The position numbers and the translations under genes were made by a program. A stretch of 64,000 nt of DNA from Acetofilamentum sp. (GTDB lineage: Bacteria > Hydrothermota > 32-111). Below are positions 37,901 to 52,061 of the stretch, in pieces. Under the pieces are notes generated by a model. That model worked only from the letters and a program-made list of their open reading frames with translations. It was not told the DNA's origin and did not search any database. The stretch is taken from contig DYMB01000006.1 in the NCBI GenBank assembly GCA_020721805.1, positions 46,598 through 110,597 of the forward strand, read 5' to 3'. Every line of letters begins with the position of its first letter. Within the stretch, counting starts at the first letter, position 1.

Positions 37901-38885
37901 CCTCTAAAATCTTTTTTTCGGTAATATCCTCTATCAAAACAACAACACCAACACATCTACCATTTTCTATTAGAGGATATCCATAAAGATTCTGCACAAG
38001 TTCCTTTTTCAAACGGTTGGAATATCTCTTCAGATTTAAAATCTTTTTTGTCTTCTTGGTTGCAATTATTTCTGCAAGAACTTTGTCAAGATTATAGTTT
38101 AAAAAATCCGGGAAAAGATGAAAAATATTTTTCCCTATCATTTCAGAGTTGTTAAATTTATATTTTTCGGTTGTAAACTTGTTGAACTTTATAATATTTC
38201 CCTCTTTATCGAGAACTATGATTCCCTGTGCGATAGCATCAAAAACCAGATTTTGAATTCTTTTTAAACCTTCTATTTCCTTTGCCCATATTTCCTTTTC
38301 CTTCAAATCGGTTATTATCACTATAGAATACTCTTCAAATGGAAAAATATTTAATTTCACACTCAAAGTATTCCCATTTATATCATACATCTCAACATGT
38401 AATTCCTGCCTTGTTCTGCTTTTCAATGAACCTATAACTCTTTCAAGATACTCGGGTAAAATAAATTCACTAAAATATGTTATTCTCCCCAGATAGGTTT
38501 CACTGAATTTAATGTTGAAATTTTGATTGGAAAGAATAATTTTATAGTTACCATCAAGAAAACAAACTGAAGAATCTACACTATCTATCAATTCCGAAAT
38601 TAAATATATATCCATCAAAGAGTCTGGATTTGTTGAGGATTTAAAAAAAATTACCAACTTTTCGTAGTTTGGTATATTAAAAAACCAGAATCCATTGTAA
38701 GAATCAATATAAAATCTGTTTTTTTTTAAATTATCACTTTTCAAAAAAGAATTTAAATCAAGAGTCACATTTAAAAAATTTTCTTTTTTATAATCCGATA
38801 ATATTTTTCCACCGTATGTTATAAGTATATATGGGATTTTTTTTAACTTGATAAATTCAATAAAAGTGGTTAAAATACCTCTCAT
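34938..38885 (-). CDS. Large soluble sensor histidine kinase with multiple PAS/GAF domains
   Basis: QMAAGMAHEIKNPLSGI (H-box), FFTTKSGGTGLGLAISYNIIKEHNG (G2); PAS- and GAF-like repeats; no obvious TM helix. Confidence 0.92.
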   Translation of the reverse strand: MRGILTTFIEFIKLKKIPYILITYGGKILSDYKKENFLNVTLDLNSFLKSDNLKKNRFYIDSYNGFWFFNIPNYEKLVIFFKSSTNPDSLMDIYLISELIDSVDSSVCFLDGNYKIILSNQNFNIKFSETYLGRITYFSEFILPEYLERVIGSLKSRTRQELHVEMYDINGNTLSVKLNIFPFEEYSIVIITDLKEKEIWAKEIEGLKRIQNLVFDAIAQGIIVLDKEGNIIKFNKFTTEKYKFNNSEMIGKNIFHLFPDFLNYNLDKVLAEIIATKKTKKILNLKRYSNRLKKELVQNLYGYPLIENGRCVGVVVLIEDITEKKILEDEFNLFQKKNEIVNELNKLFSTDIEKSSLILNVLKYLHKNLNSDALYYIDSNTNNTFKFDPKNQILKKGQIGLTEYFKKLDDQNILYLTNKEIKDLILKKRIKSVVYIPISNSGKIYGKVVIEFTREIKNDRIKKDFIETFFKSAGNIFEKSYINEEKNETLKKLETILKVSKMLSLDKDYYKGFKKLTKLLMDEVKADRGFILVRTDEEKLRAVSAVGIDQKELMEKEFEFGKGISGTVAKTKEPLLLKNVLDFPYLEYTKGFRKKEQSAICVPIIYRDELVGILMLTRFGRLPFEEKDFEFVKIIANNTSSFVKSLILQMDSDNKIEQLTLLYKIFISLRNSLNISFISKIVTTTLGSLLKSKATLLLEKIDGGYVLKEFYFENENTKENLLKKNIYRFPHEIDKGLVSHFRNSYELSREFFKNPYRYLTVLPIFLNEKDQFLILVFTDNDLKTKIYDYTFNAIIQEIYIKFENALLFEENERKLKQYNIISDLTEKLIYIKDIDEYFNSLLKSAIDIVDGTYATLMLEENEKLKFKASIGVDIEILEKIKDLSKTVAENVFKTGSPIIINNTQNDPNFKPIESLNKIYKIKNTINVPLKFLGKTIGVLAVDNKKSGQFSEFDEQFLKTLSNSAIIALSRFQGSIKDLQISDLILNNIPSGVAYIDRFGRIIHYNNSFLKIGDFTKEDVYGKMYEEVFKDHNQLIKNIINDQKPVFRDEIYLINKKRGEIPCGISITPIKYQEDLELVCIIQDLSEIKKIQNELKAKENLALLGQMAAGMAHEIKNPLSGILTGMEFLKMKLKNDPIVVESLDLVIKEVKRLDRLVNDMTSFAKAKTILLTQVNIFNVVEHSMEMIKNRFEENNIKFEINIDKDLPSVLLDEEQMIEVFINILINAIQSIGKNGLIKISVGKEEEYMVIDIFNDGPKIPEENLSKIFTPFFTTKSGGTGLGLAISYNIIKEHNGLIKAVNRENGVSFVIKLPIRK

Positions 38886-38892
38886 ATTATCA

Positions 38893-39150
38893 CTATCTAT
38901 TGATCAATTTTTCAAGATGCTTTTTTGCATCTTCATTGTTCTTATCCAGTTCTAAAACCTTTTTAAAAAAATCCCTCGCTTTATCAAATTCGTTCACACT
39001 TTCATATAAGATGGCAAGGTTATAGAGTAAGTCAACATCATCAGGGAAGTTTATGATCTCTTTTTTTAGTATCTTTATAGCTTTTTTATATTTTTGATTC
39101 TGGAAATAAAAATATACTGCTTCAAGAATCTTTTCTTTTTCGTTTTCCAT
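38893..39150 (-). CDS. Small TPR protein
   Basis: VDLLYNLAILYESVNEFDKARDFFKKVLELDKNNEDAKKHLEKL. Confidence 0.75.
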   Translation of the reverse strand: MENEKEKILEAVYFYFQNQKYKKAIKILKKEIINFPDDVDLLYNLAILYESVNEFDKARDFFKKVLELDKNNEDAKKHLEKLINR

Positions 39151-39162
39151 TTTAATATAATA

Positions 39163-39861
39163 TTATAATTTCTCAATCTTTTCAAGATGTTCTTTTAAAC
39201 CTAAAATTACGAGTATATCCCCCTCTATTATTCTTTCCTTTGGTGAAGGTGATATGATGGTTGTCTGTTCAAAGTTAAGTTTAAAATCTTCACCTTCGGT
39301 TGGCTGGTTTCTTTTGATCGCAATAATGTTTATGTCGAACCTTTTTCTTATATCTATCTCCTCTATCGTTTTCCCAAGAAAAGGTTCGGGTGCTTTTATT
39401 TCAACAAGATTATAAGTGGGTGAAAGTTCTATTATATCGAAAATTGAAGGGGTGATGAGTGTACTTGCAAGATGTTCTGCACTTTCGATTTCGGTATATA
39501 TTATCCTATCGACACCAACCTTTTCAAGTACCTTTCCATGTTTTACATCATTTGCTTTAGCAATAACGAGTTTTATCTTTAATTCCTCTTTTAAAAAAGA
39601 ACTTAAAAGTATACTAGTAGCAAGTTCTTTTATAGCAATTATAACAATATCCACATCTGTAAATCCTATCTCTTTTAAACTTTTTTCATCAAGCGCATTC
39701 AACTGTATAGCATGTGTTACTTTATTTGATATATCATCAATTTTGTTTTCATCTTTATCTATAGCCATAACTTCATAACCCTTTTCAGAAAGTTTCGTTG
39801 CTACCGTATAACCAAAACTTCCAAGTCCTATTACTGCAAAAACCTTTTTATTTTCCATCAT
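39163..39861 (-). CDS. trkA: Potassium uptake RCK subunit TrkA/KtrA
   Basis: FAVIGLGSFGYTVATKLSEKGYEVMAIDKDENK; TrkA-C-like C-terminus. Confidence 0.92.
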   Translation of the reverse strand: MMENKKVFAVIGLGSFGYTVATKLSEKGYEVMAIDKDENKIDDISNKVTHAIQLNALDEKSLKEIGFTDVDIVIIAIKELATSILLSSFLKEELKIKLVIAKANDVKHGKVLEKVGVDRIIYTEIESAEHLASTLITPSIFDIIELSPTYNLVEIKAPEPFLGKTIEEIDIRKRFDINIIAIKRNQPTEGEDFKLNFEQTTIISPSPKERIIEGDILVILGLKEHLEKIEKL

Positions 39862-39866
39862 ACCTC

Positions 39867-41243
39867 CTATCCCACAATGACTTTTGTTTTGGAATAAAGA
39901 AAATGTTCTTTTCTATCTGCTGTAAGAAAAATGTTTATCGCTGTTAATATACCAACTCTTCCAATAAGCATTAAAAAAATTATTATAGCCTTTCCATACA
40001 CTGTAAAATTTGCAGAGAGAGAAACATTTTTTAATTCACCACCCATAGAGAGACCGACCGTTCCATAGGCTGAAAAAACTTCAAAAATCATTTTGAAAGG
40101 ATTTTGATCTTCAGTTATTAAAAGTATAAAAATTGATAAAGTCAAAATCAAAATGGAAATGTTAAAAATAAAGTGTGATTTTTTTATCGCATCCTGATCG
40201 ACTCTTTTTTTAAAAATATTTAAATTTTCTCTTCCCTTTAAACTGTTTATAATATGAGAGATTAAAATATAGAATGTTGTTGTTTTTATTCCACCGGCTG
40301 TTCCTCCGGGAGAACCTCCAATAAACATAAGAATTATTATAAAAAAAATTGTTTTGTTATGTAATATACCAAAATCGATCGAGTTAAACCCTGCTGTTCT
40401 CGGAGTTATAACTTGAAAATAAGAGTTGAAAATTTTATCCACAATCGAAAATTCAGAAAGAGAGTTATTATTTTCAAAAAGTATAAAGAGTATCAATGGA
40501 ACAATTATTAAAATTGAGGTCATTATAATAACGACCTTTGAATGTGTCTGAATCCTTTTTATGGAAAATAGATTCATTTTTATATCCCTTAAGGTTACAA
40601 ATCCAAGTCCACCGATAACTATAAGCATCGAGAAGATAAAAAGTATCACGGGATCCTTTCTAAAATTGTAAAGGTTTGTTGAAAAAGATGAAAAACCAGC
40701 ATTACAGAATGCCGAAACAGAGTGGAATATAGAATAAAAAATAGTTTTTAGAATATTTTCGCTTAAATTTTTAAACCTTAAAAACAAGAGAAAACCACCT
40801 ATAAACTCAACTGAAAAAACGAATATGAATATTTTTATAATATAACTTCTTATCTGTTCACTTGAAAATTTTTGAAATTCCGAAAGTGTTTGAAACCTGA
40901 TATTTGAATCGATCCTTTTTGTAATAGCGATTGTGAAAAAAGTCGCTATCATCATATAGCCGAAACCACCAATCTGGATTAGAAGAAGTATAATGAGTTT
41001 TCCAAATGGAGAAAAAAATGTTGCAGTATCTTTTACTATGAGTCCTGTCACACAAACAGCAGAAGTTGCGGTAAAAAATGAATCGATAAAATTCAAACTA
41101 TTCTGTTCTTTAACAGATATGGGCAATAGCAAAAGAAGAGTTCCAGAAAAAATTATAACAAGATATCCAAAAACAATTATAAGTGAAGGATTTACCTTTT
41201 TTACAATAAAATCGTTATCGAAATAATATTTTTGATGTTTCAT
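39867..41243 (-). CDS. trkH: Potassium uptake channel subunit TrkH/KtrB
   Basis: FFTATSAVCVTGL, SAFCNAGFSSF, ITPRTAGFNSID, FIGGSPGGTAGGIKTTT. Met at 41243 preferred over 41258. Confidence 0.93.
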   Translation of the reverse strand: MKHQKYYFDNDFIVKKVNPSLIIVFGYLVIIFSGTLLLLLPISVKEQNSLNFIDSFFTATSAVCVTGLIVKDTATFFSPFGKLIILLLIQIGGFGYMMIATFFTIAITKRIDSNIRFQTLSEFQKFSSEQIRSYIIKIFIFVFSVEFIGGFLLFLRFKNLSENILKTIFYSIFHSVSAFCNAGFSSFSTNLYNFRKDPVILFIFSMLIVIGGLGFVTLRDIKMNLFSIKRIQTHSKVVIIMTSILIIVPLILFILFENNNSLSEFSIVDKIFNSYFQVITPRTAGFNSIDFGILHNKTIFFIIILMFIGGSPGGTAGGIKTTTFYILISHIINSLKGRENLNIFKKRVDQDAIKKSHFIFNISILILTLSIFILLITEDQNPFKMIFEVFSAYGTVGLSMGGELKNVSLSANFTVYGKAIIIFLMLIGRVGILTAINIFLTADRKEHFLYSKTKVIVG

Positions 41244-43536
41244 AAATATCACCAACAAAAAAGAAATTCAAATTTTTTTTTACATATTGAGGTATCATTG
41301 AAAAATAATTTTTATTTTTATCCGGGATAATTATATTTTTTATTCCATCGATCTGGGCAGCAACTATTTTTTCAAGTAATCCTCCAACGGGAAGAATCAT
41401 TCCAGTTAAAGTTATCTCTCCAGTCATCGCAAAATCGGGACTTATAGGTTTTTCTCTTAAACTGGAAAGTATCGACATTGTGATAGTAATACCAGCAGAG
41501 GGTCCATCTTTTGGAATGGAACCTTCAGGGATATGAATATGTATATCATATTTTTTATAGAATTCATCATCTATACCAAAAAACTTATAATTTTTTCTAA
41601 GAAAACTTATAGCTGTTTTTGCAGATTCTTTCATAACATCCCCAACCTGACTCGTGATCTGAATATTACCACTTCCTTTCAATAAAAGAGTCTCTATGGT
41701 TAGAACTTTTCCACCCAATGGAGTCCAGGCAAGACCATTTACAACTCCCGGAAATACTTTTTTGTTTTTTGTTCTTTCAAGATACAATTCGGGTCCAAGA
41801 TATTTTAAAACTTCTTTTTCCCCGATTTTAAAATCTTTAATCTTTTGACCAAGGGCTATCTCTTTAGCCCTTTTCCCAATTATTGTCTGAATATTTTTTT
41901 CCAATCCCCTTATACCAGGTTCAGGTGAATAATTCCTTATGATTTTTAAAATCCCATCATTTTTAAAATAGATCTGGTTAGCCTTTAATCCAGATTTTTT
42001 CATAATTTTGGGGATTAAAAATCTTTTTCCAATTTCAACTTTTTCATTTTCAAGATAACCTGAAATCTCAACTATTTCCATCCTGTCCCTTAAAGGTGCG
42101 GGTATGGTATGAATTACATTGGCTGTACAGATAAAAAGAACTTTAGAAAGATCATAATCTATCTCAAGATAATGATCAGAAAAAGAATCGTTTATGTCCG
42201 GATCAAATATTTCCAGTAATGCGTTTGAAGGATCCCCTTTAAAATCTCCTCCCATTTTATCTACTTCATCAAGCATAAAAACGGGATTTACAACTTTTGC
42301 CCTTTTCATCATCTGAATTATTCTTCCAGGCATTGAACCAACATATGTTCTTCTATGTCCTTTTATTTCACTTTCATCCTTGATTCCACCAACTGAGACT
42401 CTTACAAATTTTCTTCCCATAGCTTGGGCAATAGAATGCCCAAGTGAGGTTTTACCAACACCAGGGGGTCCAACAAAACAGAGTATACACCCCTTCTGAT
42501 TACCTGATAACTTTAAAACAGATAAAAACTCAAGTATTCTTTCTTTAACTTTATCTAGACCATAATGGTTTCCGTTTAAAATTTTTTTTGCAAGTTTAAT
42601 ATCAAAATTATCAGGGGTTGTCTTTTCCCATGGTAGAGATAAAATCCATTCAATGTAATTTTTTATCAAACTGTACTCTGGAGAATAAACAGTTAAATCT
42701 TTTAACTTTTCCAATTCTTCCAGTGCTTTTTCTTTTGCATGTTCCTTTAAATCCGAGTTAAGAATTTTTGTTTTTATTTTTAATATCTCATCCTCTTTGT
42801 CATCTTTTTCACCGAGTTGACTTCTTATAATTTTCATCTGCTCCATCAAAAGATGTTTTCTTGATTTTTCAAGATCCTTTTTGATAACCGATTCAAATAT
42901 TTCATTTTCAATCTTTACTTTTTCAATTTCATAAAGAAAATGTTTTATTACCTTTTCTGTTCTTTTTTCAAGATCAGTTTCCGTAAGAATCATTTTTAGT
43001 TCTTCATCATCAATATCAACATAGAAGAGTAAAGAATCTATAATTTTGAGTATATCGTTTTCACTTGAAATTAGAAAACCGGTATCATCATCAATATTTT
43101 TATACAGAGAATATTCTTTAAAATATTTTTTCAAAAGACTCAGATAAGCATCCTTTTTTTTAATATCGGAAATTTCTTTGAAATTTGCTTTCACAACTTT
43201 TACTTTAGCATATCTATTATAATCTATGACCTTTGTTATTTTCACATAGGAAAGTGGTGATACAAAAAGACGAAAGATACTTTCGCCGATTTTTTCCTTA
43301 TCTATTATCTTTACAAGTAATCCGGATATATCAAAATTGTCGAAAAGTTTAATAACAGTTAACTCTTCTTTAACAGGTAAAAATTTTTCAGGTTCACTAG
43401 CGTTTAATATTATATCAATTTGGGAAATATTTGAAAAAGTAAAATTTTTTAGTTTTTTATTTTTATGAGAAATATCTATAAGAAAATAGAGCGAATCTGG
43501 TGAAAAAAGTAAATTTTCTTCCATATCAATCTTCAA
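41215..43536 (-). CDS. lon: ATP-dependent protease Lon
   Basis: [46 protein letters not shown] (catalytic Ser). Confidence 0.97.
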   Translation of the reverse strand: MKIDMEENLLFSPDSLYFLIDISHKNKKLKNFTFSNISQIDIILNASEPEKFLPVKEELTVIKLFDNFDISGLLVKIIDKEKIGESIFRLFVSPLSYVKITKVIDYNRYAKVKVVKANFKEISDIKKKDAYLSLLKKYFKEYSLYKNIDDDTGFLISSENDILKIIDSLLFYVDIDDEELKMILTETDLEKRTEKVIKHFLYEIEKVKIENEIFESVIKKDLEKSRKHLLMEQMKIIRSQLGEKDDKEDEILKIKTKILNSDLKEHAKEKALEELEKLKDLTVYSPEYSLIKNYIEWILSLPWEKTTPDNFDIKLAKKILNGNHYGLDKVKERILEFLSVLKLSGNQKGCILCFVGPPGVGKTSLGHSIAQAMGRKFVRVSVGGIKDESEIKGHRRTYVGSMPGRIIQMMKRAKVVNPVFMLDEVDKMGGDFKGDPSNALLEIFDPDINDSFSDHYLEIDYDLSKVLFICTANVIHTIPAPLRDRMEIVEISGYLENEKVEIGKRFLIPKIMKKSGLKANQIYFKNDGILKIIRNYSPEPGIRGLEKNIQTIIGKRAKEIALGQKIKDFKIGEKEVLKYLGPELYLERTKNKKVFPGVVNGLAWTPLGGKVLTIETLLLKGSGNIQITSQVGDVMKESAKTAISFLRKNYKFFGIDDEFYKKYDIHIHIPEGSIPKDGPSAGITITMSILSSLREKPISPDFAMTGEITLTGMILPVGGLLEKIVAAQIDGIKNIIIPDKNKNYFSMIPQYVKKNLNFFFVGDIYETSKILFR

Positions 43537-44707
43537 AAAACTCTTTCAGATCCTTTTTTGTAACTTTTATATTCTTGATATCATCTCTTTGAGGAATTTC
43601 AAACATAATATCAAGCATATACGATTCTATTATGGATTTCAAGCCTCTTGCACCAGTTTTTTTTTCAAAAGATTTTTTTGCGATATATTGAAGAGCTTCA
43701 TCTGTAAATTCAAGATTCTTTCCATCAAGCATTAAGAGTTTCTTATATTGATTTACTATAGAATTTTCAGGGTCAACGAGTATCCTTGCAAGTTCATCCT
43801 GTGTCAATTCGAAAAGTGGAGCCACGATCGGAAACCTACCGATAAACTCTGGTATCATTCCATAGTTGACAAAATCTCTATGTTCAATTTTTTTCAATAT
43901 TTCGTTTTCTTGATGTGTGGGGGTAATTTTATCTTTTTTAAAACCTATTGTTGTTTTATCAAGTCTTTCCCTTATGATTCCATCTATCGAATTAAAAGCT
44001 CCACCACCTATAAAAAGTATGTTTGTGGTATCAAGTTGGATATATTTTTGTTCTGGATGTTTTCTACCACCCATAGGTGGAATGTTGGCAACCGTGCCCT
44101 CAAGAATCTTCAAAAGAGCCTGCTGAACACCTTCTCCGGAAACATCCCTTGTTATGGATGGATTACCTGCATTTTTGCTTCCTATCTTATCTATCTCATC
44201 AATATAACATATACCTATCTTCGCTCTTTCAAGATCATAATCTGCGGCTATTATCAACCTCAAAAGAATATTCTCAACATCCTCACCAACATAACCTGCT
44301 TCGGTTAAAGATGTCGCATCCGAAATCGAAAATGGAACATTTAAAATCTTTGCAAGAGTTTTTGCTATAAGAGTTTTTCCAACACCTGTTGGACCAAAAA
44401 GAAGAATGTTTGATTTTTCGATAATATCATCCTTTACACCAAGTTTTATCCTTTTGTAATGATTGTATACTCCAACGGAAACTACTTTTTTTGCATAATC
44501 CTGTCCAACTATAAATTTATCGAGTTCTCTTTTAATCTCCTGTGGGGTGGGAAGTTTTTTCAATAATCTCTCTTCCAGTTTGGTATCTTTTTCATTATGA
44601 ACCAAGAGGCCGGCACATTCAAAACAAAATCTTTTACCTTCTATCGAAATGAAATCTTCACCTAACTCTTTTTGACATTTTACACATAGGTTTTCATTTT
44701 TTTTCAT
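43526..44707 (-). CDS. clpX: Clp protease ATP-binding subunit ClpX (Met at 44707 preferred)
   Basis: C4 zinc finger CVKCQKEL...[36 protein letters not shown]. Confidence 0.97.
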   Translation of the reverse strand: MKKNENLCVKCQKELGEDFISIEGKRFCFECAGLLVHNEKDTKLEERLLKKLPTPQEIKRELDKFIVGQDYAKKVVSVGVYNHYKRIKLGVKDDIIEKSNILLFGPTGVGKTLIAKTLAKILNVPFSISDATSLTEAGYVGEDVENILLRLIIAADYDLERAKIGICYIDEIDKIGSKNAGNPSITRDVSGEGVQQALLKILEGTVANIPPMGGRKHPEQKYIQLDTTNILFIGGGAFNSIDGIIRERLDKTTIGFKKDKITPTHQENEILKKIEHRDFVNYGMIPEFIGRFPIVAPLFELTQDELARILVDPENSIVNQYKKLLMLDGKNLEFTDEALQYIAKKSFEKKTGARGLKSIIESYMLDIMFEIPQRDDIKNIKVTKKDLKEFFED

Positions 44708-45293
44708 TAACTTTCCTTGATGTGATAACATTATCTATTATTCCATAATTTTTTGCTTCTTCTGAACTCATCCAAAAATCTCTGTCAGTATCTATTTCCA
44801 CCTGTTTTATATCTTTGCTGGTATGATAAGAAATAATTTCATTCAATTTTTGTTTTATTCTTAAAATCTCTTTTGCATGAATTTCTATATCTGAAGCCTG
44901 ACCCTGAACACCACCCATCGGTTGATGGATCAGAATCCTTGAATTAGGAAGTGCGAATCTTTTACCTTTACTCCCAGCCATCAATATTACAGCAGCCATA
45001 CTCGCAGCAACTCCCATACAAATTGTTGAAATATCACATTTTATATACTGCATCGTATCATATATGGCAAGTCCACTACTGACAAGTCCACCCGTTGAAT
45101 TTATATAAAGATTGATATCCTTTTCAGAATTGTCAGCTTCAAGAAAAAGCATCTGGGCAATTACAAGATTGGCAGCTTCATCATCTATCGGTCCACCAAG
45201 AAAAATTATTCTATCAACAAGAAGACGAGAATATATATCATATCCCCTTTCACCCCTTCCCGTTCTTTCAACTACCATTGGTACTAGAGTCAT
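44694..45293 (-). CDS. clpP: Clp protease proteolytic subunit
   Basis: [49 protein letters not shown]. Confidence 0.97.
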   Translation of the reverse strand: MTLVPMVVERTGRGERGYDIYSRLLVDRIIFLGGPIDDEAANLVIAQMLFLEADNSEKDINLYINSTGGLVSSGLAIYDTMQYIKCDISTICMGVAASMAAVILMAGSKGKRFALPNSRILIHQPMGGVQGQASDIEIHAKEILRIKQKLNEIISYHTSKDIKQVEIDTDRDFWMSSEEAKNYGIIDNVITSRKVNEKK

Positions 45294-45305
45294 ATTCGCT
45301 CCTTT

Positions 45306-46550
45306 TTAATTTGTAACTATCTCAACTCTGTTGTTTATAAACTCCATAGTTTTGTTATAAATTATGCCCTTTTCTATCTCCTCTTTGAAATCTCCATCAT
45401 CCGCAAGATCTCTTATTTTTGAATTGGGATGTTCTTTAACTTTTTTTATTTCATCCTCGATCTCTTCATCGGAAGCTTTTATATTTTCCTGCAAAGAAAT
45501 GGTTGTAAGTATTATCTCCCTTTTTGCTCTCCATAGAGCATAGTTTTTATAAAGTTCATCAAGTTTTTTATCATCGCTAAGATCTTTCTTATCATTTTTG
45601 TTAAGTGAATTCTTTATAGATTCAAGATGCATTAAAACCAAAGAGTCTGGAACATCAAAATTATTTTTCTCTATAAGATAATCTATTATCTTTTCCTCTT
45701 TTTGTAATTCATAATCTTTTTCAAAATCATTTTCAAGTCTTTTCCTTGTTATTTCTTTTAAACTTTCATAATTCTCAAAACCAAAATTTTTCGCAAAGAC
45801 CTCATTATCGTTTTCGACTATTTTTCTTTTTACCTCTTTTATAAAGATGTTTATTTTAACATTTTTTCCTTTCAATTCCTCATCCTGATAATCGGAAGGA
45901 TATGAATACTCAAACGATACAGTATCCCCTTTCTTTTTTCCTTTCAGATTATCAATAAAAACATTTAAAATTTCCCCTTCATTCAATTCTATTGAAAAAT
46001 CTTTATAATTTAAACTTTCAATCTGTTTTCCTTTCTCATCTTTAAAATCCATATCAACTATTGCGATATCTCCAGGTTCTAGTTCCCCTTCTTTATTTTC
46101 GATCTTAGCATAAAAACTCTTTAAAAGTTTAATATTTTTTTCAACCATACTATCATCGATTTCTTTCTTTTTAACATTTATCTTAATCTTATCATAACCT
46201 TTTATAACAATCTCTGGATAAAGATCAAATTCGACAACGAACTTCAAATCACCTATACCTTTCTGAACTTTTGTCACAATAGGTCTTGAAAGAATTTTAA
46301 ACTCTTTCTCCTTTAATACATTTAAAAAACCTCTCTGTACAAGTTTATCTTCGGTTTCATTTTCTATTTCACTTTTATACCTGTTTTCAATTAAACTATC
46401 AGGGGCTTTGCCAGGTCTGAAACCGTCTATTTTTGCATTATTCTTTATTTCCTGTAGAGTTCTTTTATACTCAACAAGATATTCTTCATTTGAAAAACTG
46501 ATGTTCAATACCACATGCCATTTTTCTTTTTGTTCAAAATTGTATTCCAT
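45306..46550 (-). CDS. tig: Trigger factor
   Basis: IDGFRPGKAPDSLIENRY; PPIase-like centre; synteny tig-clpP-clpX-lon. Confidence 0.94.
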   Translation of the reverse strand: MEYNFEQKEKWHVVLNISFSNEEYLVEYKRTLQEIKNNAKIDGFRPGKAPDSLIENRYKSEIENETEDKLVQRGFLNVLKEKEFKILSRPIVTKVQKGIGDLKFVVEFDLYPEIVIKGYDKIKINVKKKEIDDSMVEKNIKLLKSFYAKIENKEGELEPGDIAIVDMDFKDEKGKQIESLNYKDFSIELNEGEILNVFIDNLKGKKKGDTVSFEYSYPSDYQDEELKGKNVKINIFIKEVKRKIVENDNEVFAKNFGFENYESLKEITRKRLENDFEKDYELQKEEKIIDYLIEKNNFDVPDSLVLMHLESIKNSLNKNDKKDLSDDKKLDELYKNYALWRAKREIILTTISLQENIKASDEEIEDEIKKVKEHPNSKIRDLADDGDFKEEIEKGIIYNKTMEFINNRVEIVTN

Positions 46551-46567
46551 AAAAACTCCTTATTCTA

Positions 46568-46649
46568 TGCGAAAGGGGGGAGTTGAACCCCCACAGGATT
46601 ACCTACTGGATCCTAAGTCCAGCGCGTCTGCCAATTCCGCCACTTTCGC
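46568..46649 (-). tRNA. tRNA-Leu (anticodon UAG)
   Basis: Acceptor GCGAAAG/CTTTCGC with discriminator A, anticodon stem-loop CTGGA-CTTAGGA-TCCAG, extended variable arm, T-arm GGGGGTTCAACTCCCCC; 3' CCA not encoded. Confidence 0.95.
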
Positions 46650-46662
46650 AGATTTAGATTTT

Positions 46663-46690
46663 ATTTTATTTAAAAATATATTTATGTCAA
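46663..46690 (-). promoter_or_regulatory. Promoter of tRNA-Leu
   Basis: TTGACA-N16-TAAAAT, 13 nt from mature tRNA 5' end. Confidence 0.65.
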
Positions 46691-46718
46691 CAATATCAGA
46701 ATGGTTAAAATTGAATAC

Positions 46719-47072
46719 TTATTTTACCCTATCATAATTTTCCTTATATTTTTTTAGCGTATCATCATTTTCATCATAGATAATCTTTGCTATTTCATAC
46801 GCTTTTTGATAATATTCTGCCGCATTTTTCCTGTCAGATAACTTTTCATAGGCAAGTCCAATATTGTTATAAGTATGGGCAAGTTCTATACTTTTTGGAC
46901 TAAAATTTTTTATGGTATAATCCACATGTTCTTTTGCTTTTATTTCCGACTTTGAATAATCACCATCAAAATAGTATGTTCTCACAGTATCATATAGCTC
47001 CTGCCATTCATCAGCAAATGAAAAAAGAAAAAAGATTGAAATAAATACAAAAGAAAGAAAAAATTTTTTCAT
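46719..47072 (-). CDS. Small exported TPR protein
   Basis: Signal peptide; TYNNIGLAYEKLSDRKNAAEYYQKAYEIAK. Confidence 0.75.
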   Translation of the reverse strand: MKKFFLSFVFISIFFLFSFADEWQELYDTVRTYYFDGDYSKSEIKAKEHVDYTIKNFSPKSIELAHTYNNIGLAYEKLSDRKNAAEYYQKAYEIAKIIYDENDDTLKKYKENYDRVK

Positions 47073-47114
47073 AAGTCCTCTTTTTAAAAAATTAAAATGT
47101 AGGAGAATATTTTT

Positions 47115-47300
47115 CTATTTTTTACAGGTGTTTATTTTAAATGGGATATAAAGAAGACAGAATCCAGTAAGAGCGGTTAAGAAAACAATTCCTCCCAGAA
47201 TATACAAAACCCATAGATCTGTAAAAAGGGCGACAAAAAATAGAATTATTGAAATTATGGTTCTTATTATTCTGTCAACCTTTCCAAGATTACATTTCAT
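47115..47300 (-). CDS. DUF2892/YgaP-like small membrane protein
   Basis: MKCNLGKVDRIIRTIISIILFFVAL ... GGIVFLTALTGFCLLYIPF; Met at 47300 preferred. Confidence 0.75.
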   Translation of the reverse strand: MKCNLGKVDRIIRTIISIILFFVALFTDLWVLYILGGIVFLTALTGFCLLYIPFKINTCKK

Positions 47301-47314
47301 TTTACCTCCCCTTT

Positions 47315-47653
47315 TCAACCTGGTGGCCAACCCATAACTCTTCCACCAAGTAAATGTATATGTAAATGAAAAACTGATTGTCCTGATTCCTCTCCATGGT
47401 TTGAAACTATCCTGTAACTTTTCAAATTAAACTTTTTTGCCATAATTGGTATCGTCTCAAAAATTTTACAAATCACTTCAAGGTTTTCTTTATTAATATC
47501 GTTTATCGATACTATATGTTTTTTGGGAATTATAAGTAAATGGACAGGTGCTTTTGGATCAATATCCTTTAACGCAATAACATATTCGTTTTCAAAAACA
47601 ATTTCGCTCTTTATCTCTTTTTTAACAATTCTGCAAAAAATACAATCATCCAT
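47315..47653 (-). CDS. HIT family (HinT-like) protein
   Basis: CIFCRIVKKEI; SVFHLHIHLLGGR. Confidence 0.94.
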   Translation of the reverse strand: MDDCIFCRIVKKEIKSEIVFENEYVIALKDIDPKAPVHLLIIPKKHIVSINDINKENLEVICKIFETIPIMAKKFNLKSYRIVSNHGEESGQSVFHLHIHLLGGRVMGWPPG

Positions 47654-48331
47654 TTTTTATTCCTTTCAAGTAGTGAAAAATTGAAAGAATTGAAATTGCA
47701 AAAGTCTCGGTTCTCAGTATACCAACATCAAAAAAGAAAGGTTTTACTCCGTTTTTCATCAAAAACTCCTCTTCATCATCCGTAAAGCCAGATGGAGGAC
47801 CTACAAATATGTTAACATAGTTTGAATTAAAAACAATATCTTTTTTATGTTTTCTTTCGAGTGAACCAAAGAATGAATCAATATTCTTATCAAAATCTAT
47901 ATCTTTTATAGGTTTTGGTTCGTTATATTCTGGCAAATTTAATCTTCTTGATTGTTTTATTGCTGCTTTTAATATATTTTCAACCCGTTCTTTTTTAAGA
48001 AAAAATTTTTCACTCTTTTTTGTTATTATAGGGTTAAAAGATTTTACCCCTATCTCTGTTCCCTTTTCGAATATGAATTTCATCCGATTCTTATCACATA
48101 AACCAAAATAGAGGTTTACAAATTGATCATCATCTATAGAGGACTCCACAATAACGATATCTTCAAGTATTCCATTCTTTTTTACGATACCCGAATAAAG
48201 TCTTCCATCACCTGCTGTAAATAGAATTTTTTGTGGGATCTTTATTTTAAAAATGGTAATATGGTGAAGTTCATCTTCTGGAAGATAAAATTGATCTTTT
48301 TCTTTTTTTGCAAAAAAAATAGGTTCGAACA

Positions 48332-48332
<1 letters not shown>
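47646..48332 (-). CDS. rsmE: 16S rRNA m3U1498 methyltransferase
   Basis: LPEDELHHI, KGTEIGVKSF, AAIKQSRRLNLP, VGPPSGFTDDEEEF, ILRTETFAI. Confidence 0.92.
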
Positions 48333-52007
<3,675 letters not shown>

Positions 52008-52029
52008 ATAATACTCTATTTAATAAATT

Positions 52030-52057
52030 AATTTAATTTAAGTTAATCTTTTGTCAA
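52030..52057 (-). promoter_or_regulatory. Promoter of grpE-dnaK-dnaJ
   Basis: TTGACA-N16-TAAATT. Confidence 0.5.
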
Positions 52058-52061
52058 GTTA

